DNA from: Zygnema cylindricum
Lineage: Eukaryota > Streptophyta > Zygnematophyceae > Zygnematales > Zygnemataceae
Assembly (NCBI GenBank): GCA_037447655.1
Contig: JBBHKE010003369.1
Coordinates: 26,241-90,240 of the forward strand
Direction: 5' to 3'
Length of the DNA stretch: 64,000 bases
Shown here: piece after piece, positions 57,801 through 64,000 of the stretch
Numbering within the stretch: position 1 is the first letter of the stretch
Layout: every line of letters begins with the position of its first letter
The notes under the pieces: generated by a model
What the model was told of the DNA's origin: nothing
What the model saw: only the letters and a program-made list of their open reading frames with translations
Database searches by the model: none
Position numbers and translations under genes: made by a program

Positions 57801-57852
57801 AACCATAAAGGACTACTTTGTCTTCCAAAACGAGGTTAATTCTGACATGTAA
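51337..57852 (+). CDS. CDT2: CDT2/DTL-like WD40 substrate receptor of CRL4 ubiquitin ligase
   Basis: Predicted 16 exons: 51337-51484, 51728-51846, 52752-52836, 53075-53136, 53511-53549, 53753-53849, 54113-54194, 54483-54562, 55006-55085, 55280-55370, 55502-55578, 55945-56029, 56476-56544, 56699-56766, 57151-57199, 57409-57852; about 557 aa if one frameshift in exon 8 is ignored. WD40 blades include HENAIFDVVW, LTASGDQTVKAWDV, SGGRDGTVKLWDIR (WDxR at 198-201), VVKFWDLR (269-272), SPDGNSIVSGSSDSGMYIW and CPSNLYKIATCSDDSTVRVW. WDxR boxes bind DDB1. The family recognises PCNA-bound, PIP-degron proteins such as CDT1 in S phase or after damage. The basic/acidic C-terminus ends with MRTIKDYF (540-547), PIP-box-like. 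Exon 3 uses a GC donor. The start codon is the first ATG of an open exon; its N-terminus is poorly conserved. Confidence 0.9.
54540..54542 (+). other. apparent +1 frameshift in CDT2 exon 8
   Basis: Exon 8 reads KDVHVQAGRQPLR in the frame set by exon 7, then meets TAG after four more codons. With one A fewer in this AAA run the frame continues as RRRVSVQ into exon 9 (SVTSVLYLKDGN), as in other CDT2 proteins. Possible causes are an assembly error, a real null allele, or use of a later acceptor at 54543 (AAAG before GCGG), which also keeps the frame. Confidence 0.7.
54700..54810 (+). repeat. CT-rich microsatellite in CDT2 intron 8
   Basis: CT/CCT runs with (CT)n near 54764-54794 and a short (CA)n after it. 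An (AT)n run lies in intron 1 at about 51526-51552. ORFs across them are low complexity. Confidence 0.85.
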
Positions 57853-60800
57853 TATGCGGTATGCCTGTGTCCATCTTCTCCAAAAAATGAAACAACATCA
57901 ATAAGATGCAATAAACAGGAGAGACTCAAAATTTTGCAATGGAACTATTTAGTTTCATGACTTGTAAACACATCCTTGTAAATCTTTCCTTTTTTTTCCT
58001 TTCTTTTTGCCACATGTAGACTCAGCAATAAATCCATAGATGAAAATTTTGTTAAAAATCAGTTAAGCGATTGAGATGCGTTTGAGTTATGCTTGAAATA
58101 TTGAAAGGGTTAGGAACCTTAGGTTCAAAGAAGGCATTTCCTTTCTTAAAAAATTCAAAAGAAGTCGACATTCATGGTCATCTTAGCAATTGGTTTGCAA
58201 ATCACTTTCATGATACAATTCTTATGTCGGAAGTTTTGACTTTTTCTAGAAAAGCAAGAAGATGCTAAAGTTGATGGTTTCTTTGAGGTTTGCCATTTAA
58301 GAAAAGACTACTAAGTACTTCGGTGGTCATCGCAAATTGTCAATTTCTTACACATGCAGACATTCAAATGGTTTCGATGGTGTATTTGTAAAGTAGCAAC
58401 GCATTAAGTGACATTGCATTCTGATGTTTGTGCCTTTTGTGATAGAAGTATAAACACAATAACATATTGTTATGCTAGAGTTTGAATTGACAAAACCTTC
58501 GGGATCGTAAAATGTATGCCATAATAGTTGCTCATATCTCACGAAGGCAGGCCAAATGGAGTAAAACTTGATGGCGAGTCCTTGGAGATGATAAGAAGAC
58601 TTTTTTTTGAGTCAGCAATCCTCCTTTTTATTTTTTTTTCTGAAAGAGTCTAATATGACTGATGTTGTGGTTTGCTGTTGGACACTTTTTTCCTGTCCAG
58701 TTGTACTAAAGATTAATATTCCTAATTTAAAATGCGTGATGGTATGACTACACAAGTAGACTAACAGACAAAATGTGGAAATGTAACATGAAATTAAGCG
58801 TCAAAAAACAGAAAACATTGTGAAACCCAATGATGAGCACAGGGACAAATGAAAGAAGAGGCTAAAAAACCAAAATTTCGGAGCTTAGTAAAGCTACCAA
58901 AAGTTAATAAATATAAACCAACCAGAGTCCCCAACCCCGATATAACGGCGCTCCCTAAAAGGGTGCCCACCCGCATAAACACCCCATGCTTGGTGGAGCC
59001 TATTGGGTGAGTTTTGGAACAAGTTGAAGATCCGTCACACCAACAGCAGATGGAAGAATGACAGAAGCCTACAGACATTCTAAAACCACATATAAATGTT
59101 GACAACATAAGGCCATGAGTATAGGAGGGCAGTCTCACCCCCTCCTCGCGAACAAGTATCGACCACTAGTATGGTGGAACTTGTCCAAAATAAATCCGAA
59201 ACAGCCTAATATATTGATTGCCATAGGAATACATTCGTCCATAAGATCTCGGTGTGCACAATCACCTACCTCATCCCTACAAACATCTCACGCCGCTATT
59301 ACAGTATTTCAAGTCACGTAAACAGCCATTGTAAATCACGATAGGATTCGCCTGGAGACTTTCTTCAAGAATAGATGTACCATGAAGCAGGATGATACCA
59401 GTCCAACACAAAGGAACCGTCAACTAACATTCCTCACTGTTCAGAAGATTGTCGTGTTCATATCTACCACACTGGAGAAACAAAACCAATGAACACAATA
59501 GAGCTCAAAGGGATGGTTGCAGAAGCAGACTAAAGAGCCAAAAATTATAGTTCAATCTCTGACAAGAAAGTTATGGCGCGTGGTGTGTAAGTAAAATGGA
59601 CGTTATGTAAGACTGTTTGAACCCTAGAGCACCTTATAAAATCACCAATTTCCTTTGTTTAAAGCAGTTGCTTTTGTGTACTTCAAGCCTGTGCTGATGA
59701 GGTACAAGCTGAAATACAAAAGTAACACAGGTATAAATGCATTTTCCTGTAATAAGAGCTGTCAATCGAGCTGTTCCTGACATATGCCCAACGAAAAGCT
59801 GACAACTGCTGTAATTTCAGCTAGACTTCAGCTCTCGTTTTACCAGTTTCGCATTCAGCAGCCATTTCCGTCAGTGATATGACGTACCACAAGAAAGCAA
59901 TGTTACAGTTTTTCATGCAAGACAGTTACCTCTGTTGGGTTATTATCTATATCCATATGCTCAAGAAAAATGCTGAAGAGCTATTTTCTCGAGAGTTTGT
60001 AGTGCATGGAAACCCTAAAATAGTGAACATCGATACGAGTAGCACGTGTTCATGAAAGCCCTTCGACTCCTTAACAAAGATCGCATGCACTGGGGGTAAT
60101 ATCCACACAACCGTGACAGTGGTATACGAATTAATTGCCTTAATACTTGAAAACAGCAGGGGAAAACTGCCAATCCTCATCAATCACATCTACATATTTG
60201 CAGATCTGACAGCACAACATTTTGTAAACACCGAAAATAGACAGCACATCCTCGAACTTTTGACAGAGAGAAAGATAGTCACAATTTTTCAGTTCACACT
60301 AACAAAATTACTAATCTCCCCGTCTCGCTATCAGCTACAAAACAGAGTTAAACAAAATCGAGTGATTTACCCAATTCCGACTGCGTGAACAAAAAAAGAT
60401 CCACTGTCATCATACCAGCCTACTAAAACAAATATGTCCAAAACATACACACTAAATAATCTGTTTTACAGCACAATTTTATGCAGCATAACCAGGTTAT
60501 CCCAACTGGCCACGCCTGAAACTTAAGGATATGATACAAGGCACTGTTTAAACTGAGCTCTTCCTCGGCTCTACAGGGAACAAAAAACAATGCTAGAAAA
60601 AGTTTCGTGCACTAAAAGCACGACTGGATATAGATAGCTACTACCGCGATGGAGCAAAAAGAAGGGCGCAACAATTTCTTACCGCTCAACCCATCTTGTG
60701 GCTTCACACAGCGTTGTGAAGAATAAACAAGGTTTTCCAATTTACATAAAGGGCTTCATCAATCACCTTAGTCTAAAAGGCCAAACCGACTAAACCAACC

Positions 60801-60856
60801 TTTTTTGTCTACTATTTAAGCATTGTCAAAACACGAATCACAAGCTTGGACTTGTA
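57853..60856. other. 3-kb interval between convergent CDT2 and LBD genes
   Basis: It holds the 3' UTRs of both genes. No third gene can be supported. A 114-codon minus ORF at 58794-59138 contains a hydrophobic stretch (TLLGSAVISGLGTLVGLYLL) but no recognised domain and no convincing splice partners. Confidence 0.5.
57910..57915 (+). terminator. polyadenylation signal of CDT2
   Basis: AATAAA 58 bases after the stop codon, within an A-rich stretch; a second AATAAA lies near 58027. Plant signals are loose, so the exact site is uncertain. Confidence 0.5.
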
Positions 60857-62251
60857 TCAGTTTCTTGACGCTTCAAAACTAGGTTGGTTTGGCTTCAAGG
60901 TCAGCTGTGAAACTGTTGCAGCTTGTTGCAGATTTTGCACTCTTGCAAGCTCCCCGTGTACAATCGCAAGCTGGGCTTGCAATTGCGCCACCTGGCATAG
61001 GAACAGCAAACAAGAAAATATAAAAAATAAATAAAAATAACATAATAACAGAATTAATGTCAGCTACAAATGAAGATTTTCAACGCTAAACACACTCGAT
61101 TCTAAAATAGCAATCATCACCAATTCGCAAATTCTGATATTTCTTTTTTCTTGGTCCATTCTTGACATTAATCCAAGTAAGGTACAACTTCCATGATTAA
61201 AAAATAACATCCAGTACATCAAGAAAGGTGGGGAAAAAAAACTGACTACAAGTCTGGCTGGGCAAGTCTTGCAGACAGAATAAGCTTCTGTAAACCAGAT
61301 GATGCTGATGAATCCGATCAAATTATTCGACCACATATAACAGTGTTTACTCTTACAATAGTAAAATCCCACAAACAAAACATAAAAGATGGTCATTCTT
61401 AAGAAATGGACAAGGGATAAAGTGTAAATATGAACCAACCTGCTGCTGAAGGGCTGAGATTGAGCCAACACAGCCATATACAGGATCTCGCACCCTTGCG
61501 TCTGCTTCATATGCCAGACTGCTGGCAGCATCACTCCTTAGCTGCTCTGGAAGGTCCTGCTCCAACAATGAAAGCATTGAATCTAAACTATGAGAGGTTC
61601 AAAATGAAAAAGTTGCATGCAGTGCTATATTGCGTGTTGAAGTAACACATGTCAAATGGAGATGACACCACACCACACTCAAACCTCACTCATAGACAGT
61701 GTACTCGTTGGGAACAAGGCCCAGATACAGGAGCAACTGAACATGACAGTTATTATGAGAGAAAAAGAGATGAAGTGAAGAGAGCTGAAAAAAGTCCAAA
61801 TGTGTGTACCTGGAAACTGAGTATGACCTAATGAGCTCAGCACAAATTGTTACAAGTGTCATCAGCACTTCAATAAAATACTCAAAAGAACAGGGATGAG
61901 TACATCGCTCCCTGAGTGCTACAATTATTTTTTCTAATTGCTAGAAAGACCGGGAAGGATGCCTGACAATATTGAAAAGGAGCAATTTTATTAACCACTT
62001 GGTTCAGTTTACTTTAAGACTACAATTCAGACAGAAGATCTGAAAGAATGAAGTAATACCTGCAGCATTTTGGCAACATTACTTGCACCAAAAACTCGAT
62101 GCACACTGGCAAATTTGTGCGGCTCATCTGTTGGAAAATATGGAGCAAAAAGGCATTCCTTTGTGCATCGCCTCCTTAGCAGCTTGCAAGCTGCACATGG
62201 CGAGCTTGTAGTGGAGGAGGAGCTCCCGCCCGAGTTTGAAGAGCCCGGCAT
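60857..62251 (-). CDS. class I LOB-domain (LBD/ASL) transcription factor
   Basis: Three coding exons on the minus strand: 62060-62251, 61440-61556, 60857-60991; 64+39+44 codons, 147 aa, all splice sites GT-AG and phase 0. The LOB domain is complete: zinc-binding C19-x2-C22-x6-C29-x3-C33 (CAACKLLRRRCTKEC), the GAS block (FAPYFPTDEPHKFASVHRVF), the DPVYGCVG motif at 88-95 and a coiled coil with the class I spacing L100-x6-L107-x3-L111-x6-L118. The short Gln-rich tail ends ASRN. LBD proteins are plant-specific nuclear DNA-binding factors acting at organ boundaries and in lateral organ and root development. The start is the Met just before the Ser-rich leader; an upstream in-frame Met lies in the presumed 5' UTR intron. 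Which subclade it belongs to is not decided. Confidence 0.93.
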
Positions 62252-62310
62252 GGGCCTCCCCTCCACACAGAGAGTGGCCACCGTGACAGTAGACTCTGCA
62301 TAGAAAGAAA
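62252..62310 (-). promoter_or_regulatory. 5' UTR and 5' UTR intron acceptor of the LBD gene
   Basis: Minus strand: a strong pyrimidine tract followed by TATGCAG ends at 62296, then 44 bases lead to the ATG at 62251. This is a near-ideal 3' splice site, so the transcript probably begins in an upstream exon that I could not locate. Confidence 0.6.
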
Positions 62311-63919
62311 AAAAAAACAAACTAAGGTGAAATTAAAACCACTAATGAACCACGGGATAACAGAATTCAAGAAATTACGCACAAACTGAAAGAAACAGAA
62401 ATTGCAGAACCTACACAAAATGCTTGGTATGAATAAAAAACACACAAGAAAGGATGCACAGTGTACATGCTCTGTAAATACCGACACAATTCTCAGTTTC
62501 CATGGCTCGTTTTAACTCAGCGTCAAAATCAATGGATAAAGAAAACTTTAGCGGTTCACAGTCAAAGTCAAAGATAGCAGCAAATGAAAATTCTCGGTCA
62601 TCTTCTATACCTTCACTAATTTTGGTAGCAATCTTGTCTTCTTTTACTTGAAATAAAATACTATCGAATGTTCCTCGTCTCCTTCGTTAACTGATGTTGG
62701 AATATAACCGAGAGAAACAAGTCGAGCTAGCAGATATATTCAGTTTAACAAAGCGACGAAAAAGAAGTGAAGCTTATAACCAAAGAAGTATGTTCCTGAA
62801 GAGTCCAGGGAGGAAATTTCTAGGGCTTATTTTGCTCGTGACCTAGGAAGTGGTTCTTAACTGCATGCGACAGTCATACATTTTCTGTTTGAATCATCAA
62901 TAAATATTGTCTCTGCCTTGCTCTGAAGGATAACAACTCGAACAGTATCTTCGCAACTTAGCTCATGAAGAAACGAACATAACCTCTGACTTCTTTCTCT
63001 GTAGCAAAGAAAGCCGACGAACGAAAGAAATCAAAAAGAAAAACTAAAAAAACAAGAAAGAGGTTTCACGTATCACGAGTAGAGGTAATAATTTATCCCT
63101 TTCTTGTAAAACTCGACTCTCATCAATGGGCAAACAAAGAAACAAAAATGACAATTTCACCCTATTTTCTTTTCCGCTCAAAAGTACGATACGTATAACT
63201 CTTCTGTCTTCCAAGCCACTGTAGCGTTTGTTATGCAGCGCCCTTTATCTGCTTCCCGCGAGCTAGAACATGTAGGATACCACAATACATTCAAACGGGA
63301 AACCCTGGGTAAAAACAAAGGAACGCTGACGATCAAAAAATCCGTACGCGTGGTTTGAACAAATATCAGTGCAGCGGCACCCTGCCGTGCTGCTGAAGTG
63401 ATTCGAAGACAGGACGGCTCCGAGCCCCCGGCAAGCACCACGAACCTGAAAGGCTTAACGGCAAATCTCCATGAAAATCGGCATTCTCTGGTCGCCAAAT
63501 GCGATTCTCCATCCAAGAGAATCCACAGTATTTGAAATAGAACACACGTGTGCCAATGAATTGACACTATTATCTACGGCTATAGTTTTATATGTAGCCG
63601 CCAGCATTGTGGGACTGGGATGTACAGCATTTTTTGTAGCTCTTCCCGGCAAAAAGGACCGGTTAGGAGCTGTAAGTACACATTTCGTACCTTTGCAATT
63701 TGCAGAAAATGACAAACGGTACAGAAACAACACAACATAATGCCGGTAGGCTCGGGTGAATTGAATGTCGCTTCGAAATTGTTCAATTTGGCGTCCAAGT
63801 GGCATGGGGCAGAAGTACAACTGCTGGACGACTATCTGAGGATAGTACAGTGACTCTAATTACGATTCGCGCTGTAGTGAAGTACCAAAGAAAGTCCCAG
63901 CATGAGGTGAAAATTCAAA
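62311..63919. other. upstream region of the LBD gene
   Basis: It should contain the first non-coding exon and promoter. No further gene is supported; ORFs at 63178-63820 overlap on both strands and show no domain. Confidence 0.4.
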
Positions 63920-64000
63920 GTCACATGTACAGTACACCTTGAATCGTTATTAGCGTATAGAAATCATTAGTGTAAAGAAAAAGTTAGCGTCATTCATTCT
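63920..64000. mobile_element. element G-like sequence, cut by window end
   Basis: ACAGTACACCTTGAATCG followed by TTAGCGTATAGAAATCATTA and AGTTAGCGTCATTCATTCT parallel the start of the palindromic element at 50851. The second half lies outside the window. Confidence 0.6.

Noticed and set aside
58794-59138. 114-aa minus ORF with a hydrophobic stretch
   Set aside because: No recognised family and no plausible splice partners upstream; kept only as a note.
63178-63820. overlapping ORFs of 72-129 aa upstream of the LBD gene
   Set aside because: They lie on both strands, have no domain and show no splice context; probably promoter or UTR sequence.

Overview
This window looks like part of a large, repeat-rich land-plant nuclear genome. 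The evidence is two spliced plant genes at the right end (a CDT2/DTL-type WD40 gene and a class I LOB-domain gene) and about 50 kb of nested plant-type LTR retrotransposons (Ty1/copia and Ty3/gypsy), MITE-like elements and satellite arrays. Base composition is AT-rich and most transposon ORFs carry stops and frameshifts. I cannot place the species; the divergence of the CDT2 protein hints at a lineage away from the model angiosperms, but that is only an impression.

Layout: 1-3306 is two tandem arrays (a 101-bp satellite with four-monomer higher-order structure and a 363-bp repeat with two-monomer higher-order structure) broken by LTR pieces. 3307-13776 is a minus-strand copia element (copia-I), itself hit by further LTR insertions with target-site duplications. 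13777-20115 is a plus-strand copia element (copia-J) with a solo LTR in its pol. 20116-23039 is another plus-strand copia (copia-K), cut by an LTR that carries a hAT-like MITE. 25025-29506 holds a minus-strand chromodomain gypsy (gypsy-L) whose LTR contains a second copy of the same MITE. 29507-33300 is mostly unassigned, ending in a gag fragment. 33361-46239 is a nest: a DDE transposase gene is split by element C (35072-45050, TSD AATCA), which is split by element A1 (36963-42708, TSD AGACA), which holds a chimeric copia/gypsy block. 46240-51199 has degenerate transposon ORFs and a MITE that ends 137 bp before the CDT2 start codon.

Genes: CDT2 (51337-57852, +, 16 exons) encodes the predicted substrate receptor of a CRL4 ubiquitin ligase. 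It has two WDxR motifs, an E2F-like site 92 bp upstream, a C-terminal PIP-box-like motif, one GC-AG intron and one apparent single-base frameshift in exon 8. The LBD gene (60857-62251, -, 3 coding exons, 147 aa) is intact and lies tail-to-tail with CDT2.

Cross-element themes: several distinct copia elements share a primer binding site that matches the anticodon arm of initiator tRNA-Met rather than its 3' end, and the AUG in that site is used or usable as the gag start. LTR family A also carries a tRNA-like A-box/B-box module and a conserved GTAC-rich hairpin. These shared modules, and two 3' LTRs fused directly to truncated pol genes, are the most unusual signals I found. No CRISPR array, bacterial-style operon or complete tRNA/rRNA gene was seen.
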